From Candidatus Obscuribacterales bacterium (lineage in GTDB: Bacteria; Cyanobacteriota; Vampirovibrionia; Obscuribacterales; Obscuribacteraceae), in the NCBI GenBank assembly GCA_019750335.1, contig JAIEOQ010000008.1, positions 310,001-374,000 on the forward strand: a stretch of DNA of 64,000 bases, written 5' to 3'. Positions 8,113 through 16,370 of the stretch are shown here, piece by piece (the first letter of the stretch is position 1; each line of letters starts with the position of its first letter). A program made the translations under genes and the position numbers. Under the pieces are notes generated by a model. That model had not been told where the DNA came from. It saw nothing but the letters and a program-made list of their open reading frames with translations, and searched no databases.

Positions 8113-8757
8113 CTAGGCTTTCCAGGCATAATCCGGATGGCGTTCTTTGAGTATATGCCAGTACGAGGCCCGCTCTTGTGGTGAGCAAGCACCGATAAGC
8201 GGCATCAAAGCTTGCATCGCTTGCAGCCGGACAGGCTCAGGTACCTTTGCCGGAGGCGGGCAATTGAAATCGTCGGGATAAATCCCGTAAGAGTTACCGG
8301 CAGCCAAATATGAGCCGTCATGTTTCGGTCCGATGCCGGTTACGATGTCGCAAAAAATGGTCGTCGCAGTCCCATCCATACACCAGCGCGTACGCTCCAA
8401 CTTGAACCCGGGCAGTATTTTGCGTCCCACTAAAGCGCGATTTTGTTCAAGCAACACTTCATAGCTTGTCGGATCGATCACTTTGTCGAAGCGCACCGGA
8501 ATCCGCTTACGCTCTTTCGGCACAAGCTTTTTCCCAGCCAAACGCCATTCTTCATTGTGGCCGATATGGCTACCGCGCAAAAGACAAAGACGCGGAAATT
8601 TGTCATTGGCCGGCAAAAAGATGTACTGGTACGTGGACTCCTCAAGCTTGCGGTAATTGCGCTCTAACACAGCAGGATAAAACTGCCGCGAAAGCAATTG
8701 GTCCGAAGAGCGGTAGAGGAGCAGGTCGATGTTGTGGACTTGATCTTGATTATGCAC
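8113..8757 (-). CDS. CYTH-like orphan protein, paralogue of the gene at 24472
   Basis: This 214-residue protein shares an ordered set of segments with the product at 24472-25143: YIFLPANDKFPRL against RIYLPATEKFPEA, LAGKKLVP against LAGKRSTR, LLEQNRALVGRKILPGF against LLEQARARISKKMLPSY, TTIFCDIV against LSIFCESV, and GPKHDGSYLAA against GPKSLLGSYFF. The alternation of Arg/Lys-rich strands with a late acidic strand recalls CYTH (triphosphate tunnel) domains that bind triphosphates with a metal ion; this is inference without a database search. It is a single gene closed by its own terminator. Confidence 0.75.
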   Translation of the reverse strand: MHNQDQVHNIDLLLYRSSDQLLSRQFYPAVLERNYRKLEESTYQYIFLPANDKFPRLCLLRGSHIGHNEEWRLAGKKLVPKERKRIPVRFDKVIDPTSYEVLLEQNRALVGRKILPGFKLERTRWCMDGTATTIFCDIVTGIGPKHDGSYLAAGNSYGIYPDDFNCPPPAKVPEPVRLQAMQALMPLIGACSPQERASYWHILKERHPDYAWKA

Positions 8758-9244
8758 TGATAGAAACTTTCATGAGCCAAATTAAGTGCGCAGGCGATCT
8801 GTGGCTCGGCTCGATTGCCTGCAAACATGGGCTTGCCAATTTAAGCTCCGGCAAGATGGAGAGCTTAAAACAGAAAACAAAACTAACTGGCTGCTGGCGA
8901 TAAAAGCGGGTGAATAACTCTTGAGAAATATGACTAAAAAGGGCTGTCATTCTAAACAACCGAAGAAGACAAAAACAAGCCATATCTTGCGCTAAGTTAC
9001 GCTAAAGAATGAGGCATTTTGGTCTTATATTGCTCGCTTTAAACGCAAACAATGTAACTCTTGCCTCAAATATCGCAGCACCACTTGATGACACCTTTCC
9101 GGGCTTGCTACGGTCGGGTTATCTTTTTGCATTTTTTTTGAACAGAGGAAGCACGCAACCAAGCATTCAACGCATTTTTCAGGGCAGAACCTAGCGCGAG
9201 GGCAAGTAATCCTGCTTGTCTTGGTGAATTTGTTCTGTCTCAGA
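8758..9244. other. Long intergenic region, no gene supported
   Basis: The divergent space between the CYTH-like gene and the gene at 9305 is 547 bases long. Short frames exist on both strands but lack ribosome-binding sites. It should contain both promoters and a long 5' leader for 9305, whose 3' end folds (see 9245-9288). Confidence 0.5.
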
Positions 9245-9288
9245 CACACCGGTTGGCGCCTGGAAAGCCGGTGTGCAAACCTCCAGGC
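9245..9288 (+). promoter_or_regulatory. Overlapping alternative hairpins in leader of the 9305 gene
   Basis: Arms 9245-9252 and 9268-9275 form an 8-bp stem. Arms 9258-9264 and 9282-9288 form a 7-bp stem. Each stem takes part of the other's loop, so they are mutually exclusive or form a pseudoknot. The second arm ends three bases before the AAGGA ribosome-binding site. Confidence 0.45.
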
Positions 9289-9304
9289 ATAAGGAAACCT
9301 CACT

Positions 9305-10039
9305 ATGTCCCGTCCGAACAATTTCGTCCTTCTCCGCAAAGGTCACGCCGCTTTCAACCTCCGTCTTCAAGCTCGCTACAATCGGGTCTTTCAGGCTGCA
9401 ACCAAGCTCGACGAACTCTATGCCGCCCAAAATAAGGCTAAAGGCGACATCCCCGCAGCCGGCAGTGCCGAGATCATCGACGAACGTAAACGAGCCTGCG
9501 AAGCAGCCGGTTTACGCGCATACACCGCTGCTCAAGATTTGCACTCGGCGCTTCAACCTTTGCGCAAACAGATCGATGTACTGAAATCGCAAGAAAGCGA
9601 TCTTACGGGTCGAGCCAAGCAAACTTTCGACAACAACTTGCTTGCTGCCGAAGAGCTTTTCGAAGAATGCTGCTGGCTCTCCTTCAAGATGATGGACGTG
9701 TGCCCAGCGGATGGTCTCAGCAACAACATCGCCCGCGAATACGATAAACTCAAAGACAAAAAGAAGAAGGGCGAACGTAAATATGTCGTCCATTGCGGCT
9801 TAAGTGAGGCAGGGGAATCCTATCGTGATTCGATTACTAGCCCGGGAAGCTTGAGCCCCTTCGAGCTTAAGAAAGGCAAATTTACTCCCGGTCCTTACAT
9901 GACCGAAGCTGAAGCTGATCTCCACGCCGGTATCTGGCGCGAACGCAACAGCTACGGCGGCAATCTCGAGCGCTGGGCGTATCCGCTGCTTGTTAGCGAC
10001 TTGATCGCCGAGATCGAGAAAGAGAAAGCGAAGAAGTAG
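9305..10039 (+). CDS. Hypothetical coiled-coil protein
   Basis: The 244-residue cytoplasmic protein starts at ATG 9305 with AAGGAA nine bases upstream. Residues 15-130 are rich in Ala, Leu, Glu and Lys and read as long helices (KLDELYAAQNKAK, QPLRKQIDVLKSQESD). The C-terminal third is different: KKKKGERKYVVHCGLSEAG, then TEAEADLHAGIWRERNSYGG and a helical tail (LIAEIEKEKAKK). I do not recognise the family. It is a single gene with a structured leader and its own terminator, and GC-rich codon choice. Confidence 0.78.
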   Translation: MSRPNNFVLLRKGHAAFNLRLQARYNRVFQAATKLDELYAAQNKAKGDIPAAGSAEIIDERKRACEAAGLRAYTAAQDLHSALQPLRKQIDVLKSQESDLTGRAKQTFDNNLLAAEELFEECCWLSFKMMDVCPADGLSNNIAREYDKLKDKKKKGERKYVVHCGLSEAGESYRDSITSPGSLSPFELKKGKFTPGPYMTEAEADLHAGIWRERNSYGGNLERWAYPLLVSDLIAEIEKEKAKK

Positions 10040-10068
10040 TTCGCAAATGAATTAGTTGTCTGAAATTG

Positions 10069-10112
10069 AGAGAAAGGCGTTGAAGCATTACACTCCACCG
10101 CCTTTCTCTTTG
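10069..10112 (+). terminator. Terminator of the 9305 gene
   Basis: Arms around 10069-10079 and 10099-10109 pair over 11 bases (AGAGAAAGGCG type stem). A short T-containing tail follows. Confidence 0.75.
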
Positions 10113-10306
10113 CCCGCTATTCACTATATTCCATAGTTAATAACAAAAAAGGAGAGTAAAAAACTAGCCGTAACTCAAACCGGTGCATTAATTGCAAAGT
10201 TAGGGTATGATTCCAAAAGTCATTCGCTTAGCTGCGCTAGATCTGGGCATAAGGCAAACAGAGGAAGCTAAGCTCTGATTGACAACCACCCGTGAAAGGC
10301 TGATAA

Positions 10307-11173
10307 ATGACCCAGGCAGATATGCTCTCAATCAACACCGTAGCCGCCAAATTAGGGCTTTCGGTGCACCAGCTCAGACGCTGGGAACTGATGTTTGGAC
10401 TGGAGATTAAACGGGGACGCGGTCAACAGCGCCAATATCGGGCAGAAGATCTGACTGTTCTTGAACGGATTAAAGAGCTTGTTGAGCAAGGTTGGCCAAC
10501 TTCGCAAATTCGCCCCCAGCTTGAAGCCGAAGGATTGATTACACCGAAGCTAATTGGTATGCCGCAACAACCGGGCAATCCCGAAATGCTCATGGAAGCG
10601 ATTATCGGTTTGCGCACTTTTGCCGAACGACGTTTTATCGAAATTTCCAAACAAATTGACGAGCTGAGACAGTTGATGATTTCAATCACTCTCAAGCAAG
10701 AGTTGCGCAATGAAATGTCTTCGCCCTGGCAGCCGGTTGAAGAAGAGATAACCCTACCTTCGCCGAGTATGCCGGCCCAAGAAATTTCAATCGGACCGGC
10801 AGTTACAGTAAGTATGCCGGCAGATCCCGATACCGAAATTAGCCAGGCACCACCGCCTCCGCCAATGCCGAACATGCCCCTTACGCCGCCGCCTCCGCAA
10901 CAGAGCACGGCATCCATACTGGAAGAAGGCGCTCCACTGAAAGAAAGCAAACGAGCTCCGGCTATCGGTGAAATTACCGACCAAAACTATTTGACTATGC
11001 TCGGCAAAGCGCTTGATTTAATCGGCTGGAGCGACGAACAAGCTGACCAATATTCGCAGCAGACTTTCGGTGTCGCTCATTGGGATGAACTAGGCAGAAG
11101 CCATGCAGAAAAGCTCATAGATTTTCTGGTTCAGCAATTGGAAGAAAGCAATCCGGATCAAGCTACGGTTTGA
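10307..11173 (+). CDS. MerR-like regulator with Pro-rich linker and cyanobacterial-type C-terminal domain
   Basis: This 288-residue protein begins with a MerR-type winged helix (INTVAAKLGLSVHQLRRWE at about 9-27, followed by RGRGQQRQYRAEDLTVLERI). A helical segment (TFAERRFIEISKQIDELRQL) is followed by a Pro/Met-rich linker (about 165-205) containing PPPPPMPNMP. The C-terminal 45 residues (GKALDLIGWSDEQADQYSQQ, then FGVAHWDELGRS) resemble a short domain found, as far as I recall, at the ends of many cyanobacterial proteins. It probably binds DNA as a dimer and senses something through the tail, but ligand and targets are unknown. The start could also be ATG 10322. Confidence 0.85.
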   Translation: MTQADMLSINTVAAKLGLSVHQLRRWELMFGLEIKRGRGQQRQYRAEDLTVLERIKELVEQGWPTSQIRPQLEAEGLITPKLIGMPQQPGNPEMLMEAIIGLRTFAERRFIEISKQIDELRQLMISITLKQELRNEMSSPWQPVEEEITLPSPSMPAQEISIGPAVTVSMPADPDTEISQAPPPPPMPNMPLTPPPPQQSTASILEEGAPLKESKRAPAIGEITDQNYLTMLGKALDLIGWSDEQADQYSQQTFGVAHWDELGRSHAEKLIDFLVQQLEESNPDQATV

Positions 11174-11418
11174 TCTTAGCTAACTGCGCTAAGTACTTAA
11201 AGCACAAAAACGTATTTCTAACACTGTAGACGTAGATCTTATACGCCCGCAGGCGCCCAAATATTGCACTTGGCAATAGCGCCCTGATAGGGTCGAATTA
11301 TCGTTATCCAACTAATTCAGTCGGAGTAATTCAACAGACCAGCTACTAAGCCATACAGACAAAAAAGTCAGTCGCTTATGGCGAGTATGGATGGTTTCTT
11401 GAATCACTCTTGCTGAAA
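11174..11418. other. Intergenic region and leader of the HD-domain gene
   Basis: About 300 bases separate the MerR-like gene from the HD gene. A 6-bp hairpin (CTTAGC/GCTAAG) lies just after the MerR-like stop, and the stretch is otherwise without recognisable features until the hairpin at 11419. Confidence 0.45.
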
Positions 11419-11456
11419 CTCCGCTGCGCAATGGCGCGACGGAGCATTTTTCTTTT
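11419..11456 (+). promoter_or_regulatory. Terminator-like hairpin in leader of the HD-domain gene
   Basis: CTCCG and GCGC arms (11419-11423, 11426-11429) pair with GCGC and CGGAG (11434-11437, 11440-11444) around a 2x2 internal loop. TTTTTCTTTT follows. It sits about 30 bases upstream of the ATG at 11482, before the GAGGAG ribosome-binding site, so it may be an attenuator or the end of a short leader RNA. Confidence 0.45.
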
Positions 11457-11481
11457 GGGAAAGAGGAGAAGTTACTGAATC

Positions 11482-12333
11482 ATGACTACGTTTACGTTAG
11501 AACGAGGAAAGAAGATTGCCGCGGAAATGATCCGCGACCCGTACATTTTGAGCCAGTACGACCTGGCGAAAAAGATGTCCAAATCGCTGACCGACCACGG
11601 TCGGAAACACGCCGAGGACGTTTTGAAATTGGGTCTGGAACTTGCCGACAACCTGAGCCAGCTCGTTCCGGGCTTCCTCACCGAGTGGGAGCGCGAAGTT
11701 TACTTGCCGATTGCTCTGTTTGGTCACGACATCGGTCGCGCCATTGACGGGCCCAAGCACGACCAGCTCGGCGCCCAAATGATCGGCAAATATTTGCAAG
11801 ACAAGGGCATGCCCGGCGAACATACCCGGGAACCCTGCTGGGCGATTCGTAATCATCGTGCCAGCCGTTGCTTGAGCCTGGAGTTTGACTCCAAGGTTTG
11901 GGCCTTGCTGGTGCTTGCCGACAAATGTGTCGGTGATGAAGAGCGAGTTACCGGCTGGAAAGCTTGGTGGCTGAAGTCGCTCGGCTTCTTCGGCGTTGCG
12001 AAGCATCTCTGGAAGTGGTCCAACGAGGACTTCAAGAATTCGTTGGCCAACTTCAGCATCAAAAGCGCCCAGATCGTCGTCGACCCCAACGATTCGCCTT
12101 CGCCGAAATATCGCGGAGCGATCGTGCTCAAGGTCGACCTCGACCACTCGGTCGGGACGCTTGAGGACATCCTCGGAGTGGAATGGTTTTCCGAAGCTTT
12201 CCACAGCTGCGCCCGCGCCACTCAATATCTGGGATACGTTTTCCGGATTGAAGCGTCGGGCACCCGTTATTCCTGGAGCAAAGAGAAAGCGGGCTGGGTT
12301 ACGCCGGCTCAAATCGATGTGCCCCGTGGTTAG
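11482..12333 (+). CDS. HD-domain phosphohydrolase-like protein
   Basis: The 283-residue protein shows an HD-superfamily metal site: His39 (TDHGRKHAEDVL), His82-Asp83 in FGHDIGRAI, HDQLGAQMIG at 93-102, then IRNHRASRCLSLE and LLVLADK. HD domains hydrolyse phosphate esters of nucleotides or cyclic nucleotides with divalent metals. The C-terminal 120 residues (FGVAKHLWKWSNEDFKNSL, then IVLKVDLDHSVGTLEDI) form an additional domain I do not recognise. ATG 11482 has GAGGAGAAG upstream. The gene is single, GC-rich and ends facing htpX across a shared terminator. Confidence 0.85.
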   Translation: MTTFTLERGKKIAAEMIRDPYILSQYDLAKKMSKSLTDHGRKHAEDVLKLGLELADNLSQLVPGFLTEWEREVYLPIALFGHDIGRAIDGPKHDQLGAQMIGKYLQDKGMPGEHTREPCWAIRNHRASRCLSLEFDSKVWALLVLADKCVGDEERVTGWKAWWLKSLGFFGVAKHLWKWSNEDFKNSLANFSIKSAQIVVDPNDSPSPKYRGAIVLKVDLDHSVGTLEDILGVEWFSEAFHSCARATQYLGYVFRIEASGTRYSWSKEKAGWVTPAQIDVPRG

Positions 12334-12492
12334 GCTTACCAGACAAAGCGTGGTCGATGTCTTATCGATCGCGCCATGGCCTTTCATCGCCTGCCTGTCC
12401 TACCCCAGCATCAAGCAGCGTACCGAATTCATCCGGTCCTGCTTTTTGTTGCATAAATTTTACTATCTGATATAATAGAAACGAACGAAAAG

Positions 12493-12537
12493 AAAGCCGG
12501 GCAGATATCTCAACCAATATCGCCCGGCTTTGTTCTT
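12493..12537. terminator. Bidirectional terminator between HD-domain gene and htpX
   Basis: A 10-bp stem (arms 12493-12502 and 12522-12531) has T-rich sequence on both strands, consistent with serving the two convergent genes. Confidence 0.85.
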
Positions 12538-12554
12538 AATGCGCTACCCGTCCT

Positions 12555-13595
12555 TTAGACTTTCGGCAGATCGCATTTACCGCCGTTCATCCGTTCCAGG
12601 TAATAAACCCGCTCCGGCACCGGCGGGTGAGTCAATTGCAGCGACTTCCACCAACGGACGATTTTTTCCCAAAGCCCATTCGGCTCCGGTTCAGCGTGAA
12701 CGCTGTCAAAAATCACGTCCACTGTCATCATCGGGCGCAGGACGCGAAACATTTCAGCGTCGCGTCCTTTCGGACGATTCTTTTGGGCATGAGCAACCAG
12801 CTTCAGCAGAGCCGAAGCCAACTGGCATGGATGCCCGGTCATGAAAGAGCCGGTGGCATCAGCCCCTGATTCGCGCGAGCGAACCACGAAAAGCTGGATC
12901 AAGCGCGAAACTTTGTTCAGAAGCCAGAAGACAACGTACATGATGATGTTCGTAAGGAAGGCGGGCAGAATAGACTGCTCGGGACGAATGCCCACCACTT
13001 TCTTAAAGAGCCCGGCGCTGGCAAGCAGGATACGTAAGCCGCTGTCGACGATAGCAAAAAGAAAAGACGACATAATCGCAATCATCGAGTTGATGCCGAC
13101 GTCGTAGTTTTTCACGTGCCCAAGCTCGTGAGCGAAGATTGCTTCGATTTCGTCATCGGTCAGATCGCAATCGAGCAAGCCTTCGGTCATAGCAATTACC
13201 GCTCGCGAATGAATCGGACCGGTGGCAAAGGCGTTGGCACGCGGGTCAGCCGAAACATAGAACGGCGGTTGAACGGCAAGCCCGCTTTTCGGGAAAAGCC
13301 GATCAATGATTTTTTGCACCCGCTGATGGCGCGGATTGTTCGGATCAGCAGGCTTGGATTTGGTCAGGTAAAGCGAAATTTTAGCGCTGAACCACCAAGA
13401 AACAATCGGCAAAAGCATGTAGAGAGTGCTGAAGCCAATTTTGATTTTGTAAGAAAAGCCGAAGAACCAGAGGGCAGCAAAAATAAGAGCGCCCATCAGA
13501 CCGTAGCCGACAATGGTTTTCAGCCAAGTCACGAGCAAACGCTGGTGAATATTCGGATATTTGGGATCATCGTGAGGAATCACACGTTGAGCCAT
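12555..13595 (-). CDS. htpX: HtpX-like M48 zinc metalloprotease
   Basis: Start at ATG 13595 is supported by AAGGAG seven bases upstream, giving 346 residues. Two membrane segments occupy roughly residues 25-75. The catalytic motif is HELGHVKNYDV near 156-166, and the third zinc ligand lies in RSRESGADATGS, as in M48 peptidases. The stretch ANAFATGPIHSRAVIAM before the active site is typical of HtpX. A further membrane pair lies between these motifs (MIAIMSSFLFAIVDSG, TNIIMYVVFWLL). HtpX degrades misfolded membrane proteins alongside FtsH, which is also encoded in this window at 59938. Length exceeds E. coli HtpX by about 50 residues. Confidence 0.92.
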   Translation of the reverse strand: MAQRVIPHDDPKYPNIHQRLLVTWLKTIVGYGLMGALIFAALWFFGFSYKIKIGFSTLYMLLPIVSWWFSAKISLYLTKSKPADPNNPRHQRVQKIIDRLFPKSGLAVQPPFYVSADPRANAFATGPIHSRAVIAMTEGLLDCDLTDDEIEAIFAHELGHVKNYDVGINSMIAIMSSFLFAIVDSGLRILLASAGLFKKVVGIRPEQSILPAFLTNIIMYVVFWLLNKVSRLIQLFVVRSRESGADATGSFMTGHPCQLASALLKLVAHAQKNRPKGRDAEMFRVLRPMMTVDVIFDSVHAEPEPNGLWEKIVRWWKSLQLTHPPVPERVYYLERMNGGKCDLPKV

Positions 13596-13666
13596 GAATA
13601 GCTCCTTGATGTGCAAAAGTGCTAAGCTTTTCCCTGTACAACAAGCGCAGAACAGGGAATCTTGGC

Positions 13667-14140
13667 ATGGGTGAAGTCGCTAAACGCGAGCAATTGGAAG
13701 AACTTTCTCGTAAGCTCAAAGAACAGGGGAAAAAAATAGTCAGCACTAACGGCTGCTTCGACATTTTGCATGTCGGGCATGTGCGCATACTGCAAGAAGC
13801 GCGCGCCTTGGGCGACATTCTTGTCGTCGGCTTGAACAGCGACGATTCGGTTAAACGTCTGAAAGGCCCGACCCGTCCAATCAACAAAGACATTGACCGG
13901 GCAGAAGTTTTAGCCGCTCTGGGCTGTGTCGATTATGTCACTCTTTTTGCCGAGGACACGCCAGTTGAATTTCTCAAGCTGTTAAAGCCTGATATCCACG
14001 TGAAAGGCGCCGACTACAGCCCGGAGCAGTTGCCCGAAACCGCCGTCGTCGAAAGTTACGGCGGTAGAATGCAAATCCTGAAACTGGTGCCAGGACACAG
14101 CACCACCGGATTAGTTTCGAAAATCAATTCTCAGCCTTAG
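13667..14140 (+). CDS. rfaE2: D-glycero-beta-D-manno-heptose 1-phosphate adenylyltransferase
   Basis: Starting at ATG 13667 (AGGGA upstream) this 157-residue protein equals the stand-alone second domain of RfaE/HldE, a cytidylyltransferase-fold enzyme that adenylylates heptose 1-phosphate for LPS inner core or other glycans. The nucleotidyltransferase motif is NGCFDILHVGHVR (HxGH), followed by GLNSDDSVKRLKGP, RAEVLAAL, and LKPDIHVKGADY; the C-terminus VPGHSTTGLVSKI is also family-typical. No heptose kinase or epimerase is adjacent. It is divergent from htpX and converges on the M50 protease gene, which ends four bases inside it. Confidence 0.93.
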   Translation: MGEVAKREQLEELSRKLKEQGKKIVSTNGCFDILHVGHVRILQEARALGDILVVGLNSDDSVKRLKGPTRPINKDIDRAEVLAALGCVDYVTLFAEDTPVEFLKLLKPDIHVKGADYSPEQLPETAVVESYGGRMQILKLVPGHSTTGLVSKINSQP

Positions 14141-14823
14141 AGGCCGAATACCGACCCGAGCAGCGGCACCACAAACAGCATGGCGATCAAAAACCCGGCA
14201 AGTCCCAGGTAAGCCACGATGTAGCGGAAGCGGTCACCATCATCGATGGTGTAGTAAGCGGGATTTTGATCTTCGAGATACGCTCGATACTTGATGTCGT
14301 TGATGCCGCCATAAATAATCATGGCGAAAACAACCAGGTTGATGCCGTTAAGCGGCTGACTGAAAATAAGCAGCCCGAGAAGAATCGCACCGACAACCCA
14401 AAGCTTGCGATTAATCGCCTGACAGATGCGGCCGCCATCAAGAGGCGCCCAGGGCGTCAGGTTGAACAGGTTGAGAAAGAAGCTGTAATAGGCACCAAGC
14501 ACAATGCCGGGGCTATCAAACATCAGACCGACAACAAGCGCAACGATGCTGGAGAGGGTTCCGGCAACCGGACCACCGATGCCGATATAAGCTTCCGTTT
14601 CAGCATCCGGCGCCGAGTCGATGGTAATCAAAGCGCCAAAAGGTGTGAAAATCGGTACGCTGGCAGGAACACTGCGGCGCTGGCAAGCCCAATAATGCCC
14701 CATCTCATGGCAGGCCAATAGAACCATGAAAGTTATGGCAGTGGAGAACGAGCCCAGCATTTGCACAAAAAACAGAGACGACAACACAAAAGTCACCACC
14801 GAAAGAGCTGGTTTGTTGCTCAA
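14137..14823 (-). CDS. M50 site-2-type membrane metalloprotease
   Basis: The 228-residue product is a polytopic membrane protein with the S2P zinc motif CHEMGHYW and the distant ligand motif APLDGGR. Between them lies FTPFGALITIDSAPDAETEAYIGIGGP split over typical S2P segments with GPVAG. TTG 14823 is the preferred start because GGAGG lies eight bases before it; the frame stays open further upstream but without signals. Site-2 proteases cut transmembrane segments of regulators or enzymes. No PDZ domain is present, unlike the RseP-like protein at 58819. Substrate unknown. Confidence 0.87.
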   Translation of the reverse strand: MSNKPALSVVTFVLSSLFFVQMLGSFSTAITFMVLLACHEMGHYWACQRRSVPASVPIFTPFGALITIDSAPDAETEAYIGIGGPVAGTLSSIVALVVGLMFDSPGIVLGAYYSFFLNLFNLTPWAPLDGGRICQAINRKLWVVGAILLGLLIFSQPLNGINLVVFAMIIYGGINDIKYRAYLEDQNPAYYTIDDGDRFRYIVAYLGLAGFLIAMLFVVPLLGSVFGL

Positions 14824-15267
14824 GACATGACCCTCCGCTAGCCGCTTAGATGCAGCAAGCAAATAAATTTCGAAAAGCTCGAGTCGTAAAAAAGTCTGTC
14901 TGGTTGCGGTTTTACAAAATTGAAATTGGGAAATGAGAACAGCAAAGCCTATTGAAAATTGCGTCGTGACAACAATCCTTGCCAAGTCCGATCAACGCCC
15001 ATAGCCCCACAATCAGCACAAAGCAGTATCACCCAGCTAGCGATAGCTCATGGCGTCCAGTCCCTAGCACAGTGGGATAAACACCACAGCTGACAACTAA
15101 GTATTAGCCAATACCCAGGCACGCTCATTGACACTTGACTGCCGACAGACACTAAGCTTGAGCCCTACCCTACTTACTGTTGACTACCGTCCTTACGACC
15201 CAGAAAACCTGACCAGCACTTTTATTCATCTGACAACCCAGCGGTCTCCCGCCGCCCGGAGAAAGCC

Positions 15268-15684
15268 ATGTTTTTTTATTGTGTTTGGTACAACTTGACC
15301 GACAGCAACACTTCCTGCCGCCGCATCATCCAAACCGAGAAAGCCACCGGCTCCTGGGTTGGTTTGCAGCCGTTGATCGAAGCGCTCAAAGCTGTCGACA
15401 CCCGCATTACCGAGAGCAGTTTGAAAATCGTCCAGTGGAAAAGCTGGCTTTCAGACGACGACATCGAGTTTCTCGATATTTCCGAAACTCTGAAACCGGC
15501 AATGACACGCTTGACCGCGCAACTGTTGCAACAGCTGGAAGGTAACTCTGCGCAGCTTTCCGTCGACTTTACGTCGGAAGAAAAGCCTGCCGCCGAAGCG
15601 TTGCAGGCACAATTTCGCAAACAACAATGGCAAGCAACAATCGAAGAAAGCGGCAGCAATAGCCGTTTCGTTCTCAACGCCTGA
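15268..15684 (+). CDS. Small hypothetical protein
   Basis: The 138-residue cytoplasmic protein starts at ATG 15268 after CGGAGA. The N-terminal half (FYCVWYNLTDSNTSCRRI, then EKATGSWVGLQPLIEAL) is followed by a mixed alpha/beta pattern (SLKIVQWKSWLSDDDIEFL) and a Gln-rich helical C-terminal part. No family is recognised. The ribosome-binding GGAGA can pair with TCTCC eight bases upstream, a short stem that might modulate initiation. It lies 45 bases upstream of the membrane protein gene at 15730 and shares its strong terminator, so the two may form one transcript. Confidence 0.65.
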   Translation: MFFYCVWYNLTDSNTSCRRIIQTEKATGSWVGLQPLIEALKAVDTRITESSLKIVQWKSWLSDDDIEFLDISETLKPAMTRLTAQLLQQLEGNSAQLSVDFTSEEKPAAEALQAQFRKQQWQATIEESGSNSRFVLNA

Positions 15685-15729
15685 ATCTTTTTTCTTATTC
15701 CACAATCACTTTGTTAGAGGAGAATTCTC

Positions 15730-15999
15730 ATGAGCGAACTGCTCAATCTCAAGCTTTGGAAGTCGGTCGGACTTGCCGCCCTCGTTTTGATCGCTTCCTT
15801 GCTCTTCATCTTCGTCGCCAGCTTCCTAGCTGCCGGCATCGCCGGTGCCACCACACAGATGCTGGTCGGTCCCCAAGCCGCGGCTCTGGTGATCAAGGCC
15901 GCCACACAGTTCACGCTGCTGGTCAGCAGTTTGCTCTGCCTGGCTTTTTGGCTTTGGCTCGGTTGCCGCGGACCGGAGCAAGCCGCCCAACGACTCTAG
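15730..15999 (+). CDS. Small membrane protein
   Basis: The 89-residue protein starts at ATG 15730 with AGAGGAGA nine bases upstream. It has two strong membrane segments (VGLAALVLIASLLFIFVASFL at about 13-33 and FTLLVSSLLCLAFWLWLG at about 61-78) joined by an Ala/Gly-rich loop. No family is recognised. It is the last gene before the terminator at 16042. Confidence 0.72.
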   Translation: MSELLNLKLWKSVGLAALVLIASLLFIFVASFLAAGIAGATTQMLVGPQAAALVIKAATQFTLLVSSLLCLAFWLWLGCRGPEQAAQRL

Positions 16000-16041
16000 T
16001 CGTCAGCGGCGATTCACCGTGTCCTAAGCACTTGTCCTGTA

Positions 16042-16088
16042 GCTCTTCGGCTGAGAAGAATAGTTTCTCAGCCGAAGAGCCTTTTTTT
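16042..16088 (+). terminator. Strong terminator after the small membrane protein gene
   Basis: A 16-bp stem (arms 16042-16057 and about 16065-16080) is followed by CTTTTTTT. Confidence 0.93.
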
Positions 16089-16151
16089 GCTCAGTAAAAT
16101 ACTACAAGAAATAGTATTTGCACTAACCATACGGACTAACTGCAGAAACGT

Positions 16152-16278
16152 CCTTAGGTGCCGAGGAAGATTTACCGTCAAACTGAAATTCTAATCTGAT
16201 TGAAAACGCACTCCCATCCCGAATTTGATTGTAAATGTAAAGTTTGCAATGACAGGATTTCTTCCTCGGCACCTAGGG
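16152..16278. repeat. 127-bp unit bounded by 19-bp inverted repeats (MITE-like)
   Basis: The arms 16152-16170 and 16260-16278 are inverted copies, perfect over the inner 16 bases with one G-T pairing further out. The internal 89 bases are AT-rich. No clear target duplication is visible. The unit lies immediately upstream of the GNAT gene. It could be a miniature element, a relic end pair, or a long RNA hairpin. Confidence 0.6.
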
Positions 16279-16370
16279 CCATTATTGAAAAGCCAATCAC
16301 TGAACTTAGATTGCTGATTCGCTGGCCATTTCACAGTTTCAATTCACTGCCGAAAAGGTATTTTATTGGC

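Noticed and set aside
7795..8116. Two overlapping frames on opposite strands (79 and 102 codons)
   Set aside because: Neither has a ribosome-binding site, and one runs through the terminator hairpin of the CYTH-like gene. I left the stretch as intergenic.
8466..8983. Frames of 77-145 codons around the start of the CYTH-like gene
   Set aside because: They overlap that gene's 5' end antisense or fall into the promoter region without start signals.
11174..11481. A possible tRNA or riboswitch in the gap before the HD-domain gene
   Set aside because: No cloverleaf, T-loop or known aptamer consensus could be found; only the terminator-like hairpin is supported.
16200..16370. N-terminal extension of the GNAT protein from TTG 16200, with CKCKVC
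   Set aside because: The extension runs through the inverted-repeat unit and has no ribosome-binding site. ATG 16371 gives a complete GNAT fold. Not excluded, only less likely.
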